This document shows positions 11,009 through 46,017 of a stretch of 64,000 nt of DNA, one piece after another. This DNA is from Ostrinia nubilalis. Its lineage: Eukaryota > Arthropoda > Insecta > Lepidoptera > Crambidae. Below the pieces are notes generated by a model. That model saw only the letters and a list, made by a program, of their open reading frames with translations. It made no database searches and was not told the origin of the DNA. The position numbers were made by a program, and so were the translations under genes. Numbering within the stretch: the stretch's first letter is position 1; each line of letters starts with the position of its first letter. The stretch is from positions 6,654,001 through 6,718,000 of the forward strand of contig NC_087109.1 of the NCBI RefSeq assembly GCF_963855985.1, given 5' to 3'.

Positions 11009-12475
11009 TCATGCTTGGGGCGATGGAGTCCTTTTGTCAAGATGTCGGCGACCATATCTCCAGTGCATCTGTATTGAACCACGACTTCTTTGGCGGTAAT
11101 CTTGCTTCATCGGTCCACATACGTCACTATGGACTAGCTCTAGCAAGTTCGTTGCACGGGAGCCTTCAGTGGGGAATGGTTTTCTTGTTGTTTCACATGT
11201 CACACAAATTATATTTTCTTTACTCGGTGACAACTTTACTCCTTCTGTACAGATCGGTATTTTATTAAGTGAAGTGAAATTTAAGTGACCCATTCTTTGG
11301 TGCCACGGGTAAGTATCATCATCAGTCTTGGCCATCATAGCTTGCATTTTTTTATTTTTACAAGTAATTAACCGATATTTCGCATTAAATAGATCAGCCT
11401 TTGCAACAAACTTATTGCATGGATTGTAAATTTGACAGCCATGTTTATTAAATATTATTCTACATCCACCTTTGATTATTTTGCTGACTGATAACAAATT
11501 TGTTTTTAATTCTGGTACATATAGAACATTCCTCACCTGTATTGCATCGGTGCTGCCATCTTTTGCATTTACCTTGATGCATACATTTCCGCAGCATTCA
11601 ACTTTTAGCACTTTGTCATCAGCAATTCTTATGCTCGGTACAGATGAAGGAGTGATATCAGTGAGCCAGTCCCGGTGCCGTGTCATATGCATGGATGCCC
11701 CTGAGTCAACATACCACGAATCGGAGTCATTTGTTGTGGAAGCTGAAAAAGCTGCGACATATCCTGTTTCCATCTCTTTCTTCTTATTATTATTTGCCTT
11801 TTTATGCCAACAATTTTTACTGAGATGTCCGAACTTGTTACAATTAAAGCACCTCGGGCCTTTCTTAATTTTTGGTTGATCACTTTTGGGCAGATTTTTT
11901 GTGTTTGTATAAAGTGCGGTAGTGTCCGATGTCTTTACTTCCTGTAGTAATTTATTTTTTACTAAATCAGCACTAATCTTTATACCGGAACTTTCTAAGC
12001 CCATAATCATTGGCTTATACATTTCTGGCAATCCTGCCAGCATCAACGTGCCCAACCACTCATCATCCACATTGAATTTAATATTCCTTAGTTTGTGCGC
12101 CGCTGACATAACTTTGTTTACATAGTCCTCTACTGAAGAACTATTTTCCAAATTGGTATTAATCAGTTCTCGTAATAGGCCAACTTTACGACTTAGGCCA
12201 CTGTCTTCAAAAGCCTTTGCTAAATTATCCCATACCTGTTTTGCATTTTGGGCTTCTTGAATATGTACATACAAAATCGGGTCAACTAATAGTATTAGTT
12301 TTGACTTGGCTTTGGTGTCTTTTTTCACGGAGCTAGGGTCAGTAGCCACTGGTTCTTTTAAAATGCAGTCATACAAATCTTCAAGTTGTAAGTATGCCCT
12401 TACTGCAAAACTCCAAGCAGCCCAATTCTCGCGACCCGTTAGCTTTTCAATTGACATTAAATTACTTCCAGCCAT
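11009..12475 (-). pseudogene. copia Gag-protease-integrase N-terminus, truncated by internal deletion
   Basis: The start is taken at MAGSN (12,475), because the longer frame begins inside the 5' LTR and primer site. The order is a Gag (UBN2-like) region with AAWSFAVRAYL and QVWDNLAKAFEDSG, then a CCHC knuckle CFNCNKFGHLSKNC, then the aspartic protease box WYVDSGASMHMT, then the GAG-pre-integrase HQRMGHLNFTSLNKI, then the first integrase residues LVHSDVCGPMK. After PMK the frame leaves the family: a deletion has joined it, out of frame, to the extreme end of RNase H. That end is visible in another frame as GDMVADILTKGLH near 11,010-11,080. With no reverse transcriptase, this copy could move only in trans. 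Confidence 0.88.
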
Positions 12476-12589
12476 TTTTATGTACGTATTTTCAATGACA
12501 TTAGCTGAAAAACTAGAAATCACTCGCGAGCCCGGTAAGTAAACAAAATACTTTTCAAAATGCAAAAATAAACATAACGGCAGGCTTGG

Positions 12590-12603
12590 GACGGCCCATA
12601 ACC
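12590..12603 (-). other. copia primer-binding site
   Basis: Immediately inside the 5' LTR the minus strand reads GGTTATGGGCCGTC. Its first 11 bases are complementary to the anticodon stem-loop of initiator Met-tRNA, consistent with priming by a half-tRNA as in copia. Confidence 0.75.
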
Positions 12604-12746
12604 TGATGAAATTAAACAAAGCTTAATTTGAAGACTTTATATTTTATAGTAAAATATATGAGAACATTTTGTCAACGCGACAAGGACGAGAGTGCCCATA
12701 GACAATATTAGTAAGAAGTTTCTCTTATGCGTCCATAAATCCAACA
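12604..12746 (-). repeat. copia 5' LTR
   Basis: This is the partner of the LTR at 10,812-10,954, with the same length and ends. It faces the BORCS7 stop codon at a distance of 93 bp. Confidence 0.93.
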
Positions 12747-12838
12747 CGAGACAAGACAGTAATTTGTTCAGCTTGATGTGCTATCTTCAGCAGTACTATA
12801 ATAGCAGAAATGAAAGCCTACAATATTCAAAAGCATCA

Positions 12839-13590
12839 TCATCTCTGCATAGCAGCGACCTGCTCACTAATCTGCGTGAGCATCTGAGCAGACTTGTGAA
12901 TGTTCTCGAACTGGTAGCCCATGTGTACGGAGATCAGTTGCATCTTTTTCAAATTCTCTTCTGTGCTTTCCATGAGGTGCTCTGTAGTTACAAACTCCCG
13001 CGCTGCTTTGGAAAGGAGCTGGAATTATAAAGGTATCAAAATTGTAAAGAAATAAAAATAAACCCCCTTACTAATAAAACTTACACACTCGTTGAACAGT
13101 GTTTTAAAGTGACGTTTAGTATGGAAATGTCATTTTAAAACATTGTTCAACAACTGTGTAACTTTTTATTAGTAAGGGGGTAAAGATTCTAAAAAGGACA
13201 AATAACATTGCCCTCACAGAGTTTGTTTCCAAATCAAAATATTTATTAGTACGTAGGCCCTTTTGAAGGCACTTTTACATGTCTCATACATAATGTTACT
13301 GTCTTAACATCTTCTCAAAAGTGAGTGTAGCTAGACCATCAGCCATCCACCCACAGTCAGTCAGTAATTAATTTACGTGCAATTTTTTAATAAGACATTT
13401 TGCAATGTGGTTGTTATAATTAATATTGTTTGACATCCTAAATAATAAATACCTCATTAGATTTTGATCCTCGCTGGATCTGGCGGGCCAGGGATGAAAT
13501 ATTATTCATGTTCACTTGCACTCGCTCAGCTAACCTCTGTTTGGACTCGGCAAAAAGACATCGCGCACTGCTCGACGAAGCAGAAGTCAT
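12839..13590 (-). CDS. BORCS7: BLOC-1-related complex subunit 7 (BORCS7) homologue, two exons
   Basis: Exon 1 is 13,590-13,453 (46 codons, ATG at 13,590, donor GTATTT) and exon 2 is 13,018-12,839 (acceptor ATTCCAG, stop TGA at 12,841-12,839). Joined in phase 0 they encode 105 residues, against 106 in human BORCS7. Shared features are the stretch ISSLARQIQRGSKSNELL, followed by KAAREFV and ENLKKMQLISVHMGYQ, matching the family pattern (GSRSSELL...AARN...SLRKM). The protein is predicted all-helical with heptad-like spacing. In mammals BORC sits on the lysosome surface and recruits Arl8 and kinesin to move lysosomes outward. The gene is head-to-head with Usp20-33, with 1.13 kb between the two ATGs. 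A copia element lies 93 bp past the stop and no AATAAA occurs before it, so the 3' end may have been changed by the insertion. Confidence 0.88.
13063..13180. mobile_element. Near-palindromic MITE in the BORCS7 intron
   Basis: The ends CCCCCTTACTAATAAA and TTTATTAGTAAGGGGG are inverse, and the inner arms (gttgaacagtgttttaaa / ttttaaaacattgttcaac) also pair, so the 118-bp element folds almost end to end. TAAA flanks both sides (13,059-13,062 and 13,181-13,184) as a likely target duplication. Confidence 0.8.
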
Positions 13591-13850
13591 TGCGAAATTT
13601 AATAAGGTTATCGCTGTTTAAATTATATCTTAAAGCCTAATTACGAAGCGAAATTTTAATTGAGGAAATACTTTGTAGGTGCTGACAGGTACACAAATCA
13701 AAACAATACGTCAATTGACATTTGACTGTACATCAAACGTCAATGTCAACGTCAGACGTCAACTTACAAAGCATTTTTTTTAAATGGCAACCACTAACTA
13801 TTGCTGCCGATCAACATTAAAGATCGATAGTATACCGATAGTACTTTAAC

Positions 13851-13858
13851 TATCGATA
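13851..13858. promoter_or_regulatory. DRE-type motif TATCGATA
   Basis: This exact palindrome is the DREF/BEAF-type element of insect housekeeping promoters. It lies 261 bp before the BORCS7 ATG on that gene's promoter side. Neighbouring imperfect copies (gatcgatagtat, caatcgatacta) lend some support. Binding is inferred. Confidence 0.5.
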
Positions 13859-13908
13859 TAGTCCATTTGTATCCATACAATCGATACTATTAATATTGAT
13901 GTACCATC

Positions 13909-14020
13909 GGCAACAGTGTTAACTATCCATTGCCTGTCATGTCGTCTCGTTCTATCGCAAAGAATCACCATTTGATGAGAGCGAGAGCAAAAACGGAAAT
14001 AGATAGTTAACAGTGTGGCC
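13909..14020. mobile_element. Short MITE between the divergent genes
   Basis: 'ggcaacagtgttaactatcc' at the left is mirrored by 'gatagttaacagtgtggcc' at the right, giving about 112 bp with a GC-richer core. Confidence 0.65.
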
Positions 14021-14331
14021 GTACATACAATCGATGCTACCGATTTAATTTGATGTTTTTCGAATTATACTACACTAGCCACCACAGATTAGAATATTTC
14101 TAACAAAGGTAAAAGCACACTGATCCATATTACAGAGATAATTGATTTATCATAGTTTTATGTAACGAGATGAAATGCAATCAAACCCTTTTTTTTGGGT
14201 TATTGGGTTAACCAACTCTACGCTTTGGAATTAATGCAATAAATACAAATGTATCATAGTGTACGCTAACCTTTACAAAATGTCAAGTGGTAAATAATCA
14301 CTTATGGCAACACTACTAGTAACACCGAGGC

Positions 14332-14478
14332 CCCTATTCTGAAATTGTACAAGGTTGAATTTGAATTCCATAAATCGAAATATTTATATCTCTCTCTATT
14401 CAAAAGTAAAAAAGAGAGATAGGCTTACAAATATTATAAACTTAATTCAGACTCTAGGAAAAAAAATACAGAATAGGG
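14332..14478. mobile_element. Short MITE upstream of Usp20-33
   Basis: 'cccctattctg' and 'cagaataggg' mark inverted ends, about 240 bp before the Usp20-33 ATG, so it may overlap the promoter or 5' UTR. Confidence 0.55.
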
Positions 14479-14720
14479 AGCTGACTTTTCGCTCGTCACG
14501 GAAGGATTTGTGTTGAAGGAAATTTCTGTAATCTAATTCAATTATTAGCCTTTTATTCAAAATGTTTTCATTGTATACTTATTTTCTGTGTCTATTTCAT
14601 CTGTCCAATAAAATTGTAATGTTTCGGCCCCCTGTGCTTTAAAATAATGTCCATTATTTACAAGACTATTGTGGATCAGTGAAGAGTTGTATTTACGGTT
14701 TTAGTTAATTATTAGCGACA

Positions 14721-39687
<24,967 letters not shown>

Positions 39688-40552
39688 TTCTTTCTTGCCT
39701 TCCAGTTTGTGCACAGGCTGAGGCAGAAAGTCGCTTCTCACCACGTCTAAAGTGCCGCTGTGAAAGCCGAGGATACACTAGCGGACAAAACGACCGAAAA
39801 ATGTCCCGATGTGTTGCCGTGCAATATTACACGCGTTTACGCGATGAAACATTTTCAAACACCGCGGGACATTGTTTGACACTCGGATTCTCTTGTCCAT
39901 AGTGTATCCAAAGCTTTAGTCAAGTCGATAGTGTTGTGATGTGTGCGTCGATATTCAATGAGTTTGCCAAAGCCATTATAAATATATCGATAAGAAATGC
40001 GATTAAATTTTCGATACTGCTATCGGTCTATCGCTCTTTTTTTGTTTCTCAACGATATCGAAACGTCACTGTGCTACTCGATGGAGATACTATCGATGGT
40101 TTTCAACACTAGCGTGAACTGAACATTCCTCTGTGACTGTTGTTTAGTGCATTTATGGTTGAGCCTAACTGGACTCCTCTTATTACGAATGGATATTTTT
40201 CTAAAACCATATTATACTATAACCTGCGGCCTGCAGGCCCACTCCGGGAGGGTGTTAGTATTTTTAGTACAATTTTAATTTAGTTCAAATTCAAGTCTAG
40301 ATAAATTAGATACTTGAATAACGATGTTATCCTGAATAATCACCAAACTGTATATTTACAATATTGATGTATATCTTGTAAAATTACGATAAAGTTTACC
40401 GTCACTTGTCTGTGTATAGTAAATTCATGTATAGGATGACTATGTTTCTGACTGCATTTTTTTCGTTTTCTGTTTTACCATGTGGATTAGGTTATTTATT
40501 TTGTTATTTCTGGTTCTAAGTCTATGTGTTACTTGTTAATGGATTGATCAGC
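39688..40552 (+). other. Usp20-33 3' UTR
   Basis: This is non-coding DNA from the stop codon to the first good poly(A) signal. It has several ATCGAT words (39,985, 40,060, 40,092) and an inverted GC-rich patch (gcggcctgcaggcc near 40,225). Its end is inferred from the AATAAA. Confidence 0.6.
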
Positions 40553-40558
40553 AATAAA
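40553..40558 (+). terminator. Poly(A) signal AATAAA of Usp20-33
   Basis: AATAAA lies 866 nt after the stop, followed within 40 nt by T-rich sequence (atattttttttac). No better signal occurs earlier in the 3' UTR. Confidence 0.6.
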
Positions 40559-40599
40559 AAATATATTTCACCGATATTGACTGCATATTTTTTTTACTA

Positions 40600-41360
40600 T
40601 CACACCAATACTCACTCTACCTACCCCAAGTATTTATAAACGTAGTAATCGTATAGGTTCAACAGGTCAAAACTCTTGTGCCAGATTCAATGAATGACTT
40701 AATTAAAATGGACTTTGTTATTATTAAAAAATAAACAGATAAAATTAAAATTTATTAGCGATAAGAGTCGCATCTCAAACTATTTTATATATTTTTCAAG
40801 TTATTTATAGATAATATGTATCAGAAAAACTAAGCAACTAAGGCTCTGTTCACACTGAGTCGTCTTGCAAGAAATTTCCTCAGTATTAGTTTAGAAAAGT
40901 GGCATTAGATTAGCTCTCGTAAGTATTTTTGGAGTGTAAACTATGGTTAATGTAAAAGACAATAACTTAAAAAATATTTTCGTGTCATATTATGATTACA
41001 GAGGGTAATTTGAACGAAATTAAATAAACAAAATGATGTTCAAAATATTTATTACTGAAGACCATATTACATCATGTTATTACAAACCAGGTACAATGTT
41101 TATAGTTTAATTATTAACTTTAACCTGCGAGGGGTACTTACATTGTTTGTACGTACAAACACTCGAAAAGATGGACCTGGCCAGGAAATTAACCCATTTA
41201 AGATCACTTATATCGATTATAGATTATAGTCTTTGTGCGAATTCTTTAGGCCATTTGATTAAAGTAGAAAAACCTGCGAAGTTGTATCTTACCAGCGGTT
41301 CTCAACCTTTTTAAACAGGTACCAAAGATTTATTCTGGGACCACGACATAATGCAACAGG
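40600..41360. other. Gene-free stretch
   Basis: AT-rich, without recognised genes or repeats. Confidence 0.35.
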
Positions 41361-42567
41361 GCACAGTGGATCGAAATGGCAATAAAGTGGACATAGGGAT
41401 TTTTTCCGGAAAATCGAATTTTAAAAATTGCCAATCGATAGGCCTTTGCTCACTCATCACGACATGTCATATCACATTTTTCTCTAAACCTGATACTTTA
41501 GCTTAAAAAAAATAATTTGTGTTTTTTTTGTATGGAACGAGACATAAAGTACTAATTTTCTCCAAAGACCTGCTAGATCGTGACTTGAAACAACCTAGGT
41601 CGGTATAACTGCATTATTTACTAATATTCTAAGCTATTTCCAGCTGCTCCAAACCGCAACTTGGCCTGTTAAACGATTACGAAAAAAATTTAAAATTGAC
41701 TCTTCTTGTAATTCTATTTTAGTACTTTTTAGTCTATTACGGTACTAGAAAGTGATTTTATCGTTAGGTGACATTGTTATCTATTCTCAGAATCTGTTAA
41801 ACCCTTTCTTTCCTATCAGCACATGACTTCAAAACAACAATGAAGTTACACATACCTCGTAATTAACGTGTTTTGAGAATAAACGGATAATGGTCAGGGG
41901 TGTCGGTAAAAAACAGATAAGGATTGTTTATTTGTCTTAAATTTAGTTAGGGCTGTGTAACGTCACCAATAAAATTCAACTTTAAATGCGGTTTTTAACA
42001 TGTAATTACAATGGAAGCTATTGTGAATAATATAGATTGTTCGTAGTCTTAAGAAATACGTTAAAACCTTTGATAGACAGTGAGGAACTTTATAATCACC
42101 TTTTGCAGAAAATGGTACATTTAACAGAAGAAAACAGTGTTAAGTTAAAAAAGTTTTTCCGGAATTTTTGTACTAATCTTAATGGAAGATGGACAAACAG
42201 TCATCTATCTCTTCCCCAAATTTTAAGAAGAAACAGTCATTGGCTTGAATCTCCAATTAACTGGGTCTGGCAACTACACTCAACATCAAATAAATCGCAC
42301 CTTCCACGACGCGAACTTTAGAGATTTTCTTCTGACACAATCATGGTGCCCCAACAATATTGGTGTTAGTCAAATATAAATTCAATTAAAGAAAACGTGC
42401 CACTTCTACACTACATGCTTCGACTACTTCCTTTATCCCGAGGAAACCGTTACATAAATTAACTCCGAAACAGAAATAAAGCTGTGTGGCGCGTATAAGT
42501 GAGTCTTATTCTCCTGAAGAAATAAACGCAGCTACTATACATACATTAAAAAGATCTGAGGGCCAAG

Positions 42568-42676
42568 TGTGAGTTTACATTGAGCGCGTCAAAAAATAAC
42601 ATTAAATGTATGACGGATTGTACAGCGCCCCTAGCGGGAAACATTCAAAAACAAACATTTTCATACATTGTGAGCG
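42568..42676. mobile_element. MITE of the GTTTACGT family, copy 3
   Basis: It shares 'tgtgagtttac', 'gcgtcaaaaaat', 'acagcgcccctagcgg' and 'gagcgcgtca' with the copies at 24,439, 27,413 and 43,609. It lies at the centre of the foldback element. Confidence 0.65.
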
Positions 42677-42681
42677 CGTCA

Positions 42682-42939
42682 GACCCAGTTAATTGGAGAT
42701 TCAAGCCAATCACTGTTTCTTCTTAAAAATTGGGGAAGAGATAGATGACTGTTTGTCCGTCGTCCATTAAGATTAGTACAAAAATTCCGGCAAAACTTTT
42801 TTAACTTAACACTGTTTTCTTCTGTTAAATGTACCATTTTCTGCAAAAGGTGATTATAAAGTTCCTCACTGTCTATCAAAGGTTTTAACGTATTTCTTAA
42901 GACTACGAACAAATCTATATTATTCACAATAGCTTCCAT
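42682..42939 (-). pseudogene. Unidentified 86-codon transposon ORF, right arm copy
   Basis: The frame has Leu-rich helical content (EELYNHLLQKMVHLTEENS) and the segment KLKKFCRNFCTNLNGRR, then LPQFLRRNSDWLESPINWV. The last codons run into the junction with the nested MITE. The left arm has the same protein with a 1-nt loss near residue 9. It may be the N-terminus of a transposase; no catalytic motif is visible. Confidence 0.4.
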
Positions 42940-43608
42940 TGTAATTACATGTTAAAAACCGCATTTAAAGTTGAATTTTATTGGTGACGTTACACCGCCC
43001 TAACTAAATTTAAGACCAATAAACAATCCTCATCTGTTTTTTACCCACACCCCTGACCATTATCTGCTTATTCGCAAAACACGTTAATTACGAGGTATGT
43101 GTAACTTCATTGTTGTTTTGAAGTCATGTGCTGATAGGAAAGAAAGGGTTTAACAGATTCTGAGAATAGATAACGATGTCACCTAACGATAAAATCACTT
43201 TCTAGTACCGTAATAGACGCTTTTTCTAAAAAAAAGTACTAAAATAGAATTACAAGAAGAGTCAATTTTAATTTTTTTTCGGAATCGTTTAACAGGCCAA
43301 GTTGCGGTTTGGAGCAGCTGGAAATAACTTAGAATATTAGTAAATAAAGCAGTTATACCGACCTAGGTTGTTTCAAGTCACAATCTAGCAGGTCTTCGGA
43401 GAAAATTAGTACTTTATGTCTCGTTTCATACAAAAAAAACACAAATTACTTTTTTTAAGCTAAAGTATCAGGTTTAGAGAAAAATGTGATATGACATGTC
43501 GTGATGAGTGAGTAAAGGCCTATCGATTGGCAATTTTTAAAATTCGATTTTCCGGAAAAAATCCCTATGTCCACTTTATTGCCATTTCGATCCACTGTGC
43601 AGGGGGCG

Positions 43609-43768
43609 TAGTGTGAGTTTACGTCAAACACATTCGATGTCGACTGCGTAAAAAAGTGACATCGAATGTATAACGGATTGTACAGCGCCCCTAGCGGAAA
43701 CTTTCGAGAAATAAAATCTTCATACATTTTTTTAACACGCTCACTAGTGACGACGTAAACTCACACTA
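43609..43768. mobile_element. MITE of the GTTTACGT family, copy 4
   Basis: The ends 'tagtgtgagtttacgtc' and 'gacgtaaactcacacta' are near-perfect inverses, and the core has 'cagcgcccctagcggaaac'. It begins 9 bp after the foldback element. Confidence 0.8.
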
Positions 43769-45690
43769 AGCCTTCAGATGTTTTATGTAGAGAGAAGTCG
43801 CTGAAAATCGTATTTTTTCCCACATTTATGAGTGATAGATGGTCGATTACAACCTTCGCGCCATATTATAGTGCTATTTATTATTATTATTATTCTCCTC
43901 GCTTCCAAATGGAAAATTTACCGTAAGGTTGGAATATTTTTGGAATAGCCGGTAGGTATATTATTTAGTTTTTGATTCTAAATACAAAAAAAAGTACTAT
44001 AACAAGTAGATAAAGCAGTTTACATGGCCGCAGGTAAAGTACCGCTGAAATAATAGAATCGCACGCACAGCGCACTCACATCGACTAAAGAGATGACCTT
44101 ATATGGTAACGTCGATAAAATTGTGAATTCGGTTACATTTCATTTGATATCATTCATGAACGATGACGTAATTGTCATTATCAAGACCAGTGTGACATTA
44201 GGTCAAGTTAACTCTACGATGGGACATTTTTACTTCCTGGCCCGGTTATTATTCAATTCGCAGTCGGAAATAAGCTTTGCCACACAACTTTATTAATTTA
44301 AATGAAAATATCAAATTTATATTACAGAAGAAGTAGTAATATGCGACTTAAGCACGAGTGCTTCGTCTGAACGAGTTAAATTTTGGAAAAGTTAATTTTG
44401 ATTCTATTAACCCTTTTATAGTTTTCAACTAAACTCCGCCCACTTTTTATAGGGGTTTTTAATGTGGAAAAACTATTCCGACGCGAACATGGTACTTCTG
44501 ATTAATGAAACATTAACATCCAGTATAAAAATGACATAATTGAAAAAGCGTAACAAAAATAGATCATTTCTATTAAAATATCATTTCTAAAAATATTTAT
44601 TTTTTCCATTATAATTCAAACATTCTATTTTTTTTTATTATTATTTAAGGCCCCTATGTTATGTACGAGAATTACGTATATCTATTGATCAGAGTCACAT
44701 TTTTGCTACGAGTAAGAAATATACATTGTTTTAATTTAACCCCTTAGCTGCTGGGTGAATTTTGATACCATATTTTGAAGTTTTCCTATAAAACAGTTAA
44801 AGAGTTAACAAAATATGGAATTTAGGTCTAAAATACAATGACATAGTTTTTTTTTTTACTTTTTATAACATAACAAAACGGATGAAACAAACCAAAAATA
44901 GAATATAGAAAAATAATAATAAATGTAGATGATTCACAAAAATGCATGCTTTCTTGCTCATAGCAATTTCGTTGCTGATAAAAAAAAGACAAAAATATTC
45001 GAAAACTTACACAATGTAAGCCAAAATAAAAGTAAAATTATTTGGTATTACACAACATATTGTAATTACAAAAATTAAGGTAAATAACATGAGTCACACT
45101 CATTTACCTGATAAAATATAAGCTTATAAATATTAAACTGGGGTGTACAAATTAACAATTTAATTATGCATAAATAATGTCCCCAATAAAAAAGGAAATG
45201 AACACTTTGTGTTTCTAATATAGCAGATACAATATTTATTGTCAATTGACATTCGATAACTAACGGTTAAATAAATAAACAGAATAAACACCAAAATGTA
45301 TGAACTTCAATATTACATATTCAAGACAAAACGTAACAAAAACGAGTGTACAATCACTACCAAAAGCCAACGAATAAATTGATTTCAACTGTACAACCTT
45401 TGGATGGTGTAAAATTGTCAAAAATATAGGGCGTAAAGGAGAGGTTGATAAAAAATATAAAAATAACTAGGTATTTTTCCCTTGTACTTAAAATCTAAGT
45501 TTCCTATGCTCTATCTACGCTGTGCGTCTGAATTACTTGGGTTTTTTATACAAAAAACATTACCTACTATATTTTTCTATGAATATTTTAATGTATTTTC
45601 TTTTAAAGACTATACTAATAAACAATATTGTGGGTAATTTAATAATTTTTATATTTTAAAATTATGTATGTCATTAATTTAGCAAAATAA
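43769..45690. other. AT-rich gene-free region
   Basis: No coding frame is supported. A TTAACCCCTTAGCTGC word at 44,738 looks like one end of a piggyBac-like MITE, but its partner was not found. The 67-codon frame at 44,093 is unsupported. Confidence 0.4.
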
Positions 45691-46017
45691 TTAACCTCTT
45701 ACCTACGGGAGGCACCTATAGTTGCCAAGTCAAAAGTCACTTCTCAATACGGGTGGCATCTATTGTTATTTTGGCAAAGCCAATACTAAATCACGGTTTA
45801 CGACAAAAAAACAATAAAATTGAAAATTAAGTGTAAAATGCGCTATAATTATGAAACTACATTAGTTGCAGAATATAATATTCCAAATTTCAATACCGTA
45901 AGTCTCATACTTTTTAAAATATCTTGATGTAAAGTGGAGCAAACAATTTTATAGGTTAAAATACCCCGTATTGAGAGGCGACTTTGGGTTTCCAAGGGCC
46001 CGTAGGTAAAGGGTTAA
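45691..46017. mobile_element. piggyBac-like MITE flanked by TTAA
   Basis: TTAACCTCTTACCTACGGG on the left and CCCGTAGGTAAAGGGTTAA on the right are near-inverses, with TTAA at both edges. Inner arms (cttctcaatacggg / cccgtattgagag) also pair. It is 327 bp. Confidence 0.8.

Larger units (their letters stand above)
10807..12751 (-). mobile_element. Recent, internally deleted copia-type LTR retrotransposon
   Basis: Two direct LTRs (10,812-10,954 and 12,604-12,746, 143 bp each, TG...CA on the minus strand) appear identical by eye. They are flanked by the 5-bp target duplication CGAGA (10,807-10,811 and 12,747-12,751). The primer-binding site next to the 5' LTR begins GGTTATGGGCC. This is complementary to the anticodon region of initiator Met-tRNA, the half-tRNA priming known for Drosophila copia. 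A purine tract (GGAGAGGA) precedes the 3' LTR. The interior is only 1.65 kb: gag, protease and the start of integrase are kept, while most of integrase, all of the reverse transcriptase core and most of RNase H are deleted. It lies just past the BORCS7 stop codon on the same strand, probably in its 3' UTR. Confidence 0.93.
13591..14720. promoter_or_regulatory. Divergent promoter region between BORCS7 and Usp20-33
   Basis: The 1.13 kb between the two start codons must contain both promoters, because the genes face away from each other. It holds several ATCGAT-containing words (13,830-13,900), one exact TATCGATA, and two MITEs. No TATA box is obvious near either gene, in keeping with housekeeping genes. 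Start sites cannot be placed from sequence alone. Confidence 0.5.
41361..43600. mobile_element. Foldback element with inverted arms of about 0.9 kb
   Basis: Positions about 41,361-42,270 and 42,690-43,600 are near-perfect inverses, with ends 'gcacagtggatcgaaatggc' and 'gccatttcgatccactgtgc'. Each arm contains the same open frame (MEAIVNNIDLFVVLRN... to ...LESPINWV). It is 86 codons intact on the minus strand (42,939-42,682) and frameshifted near its start in the left arm (about 42,010-42,270). I do not recognise this protein. The 420-bp centre has decayed coding-like words and a MITE (42,568-42,676). No clear target duplication was found. Confidence 0.85.

Noticed and set aside
12476..12619. 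Longer start (ATG at 12,619) for the copia Gag frame
   Set aside because: It begins inside the 5' LTR and runs across the primer-binding site. MAGSN at 12,475 is the family-like start.
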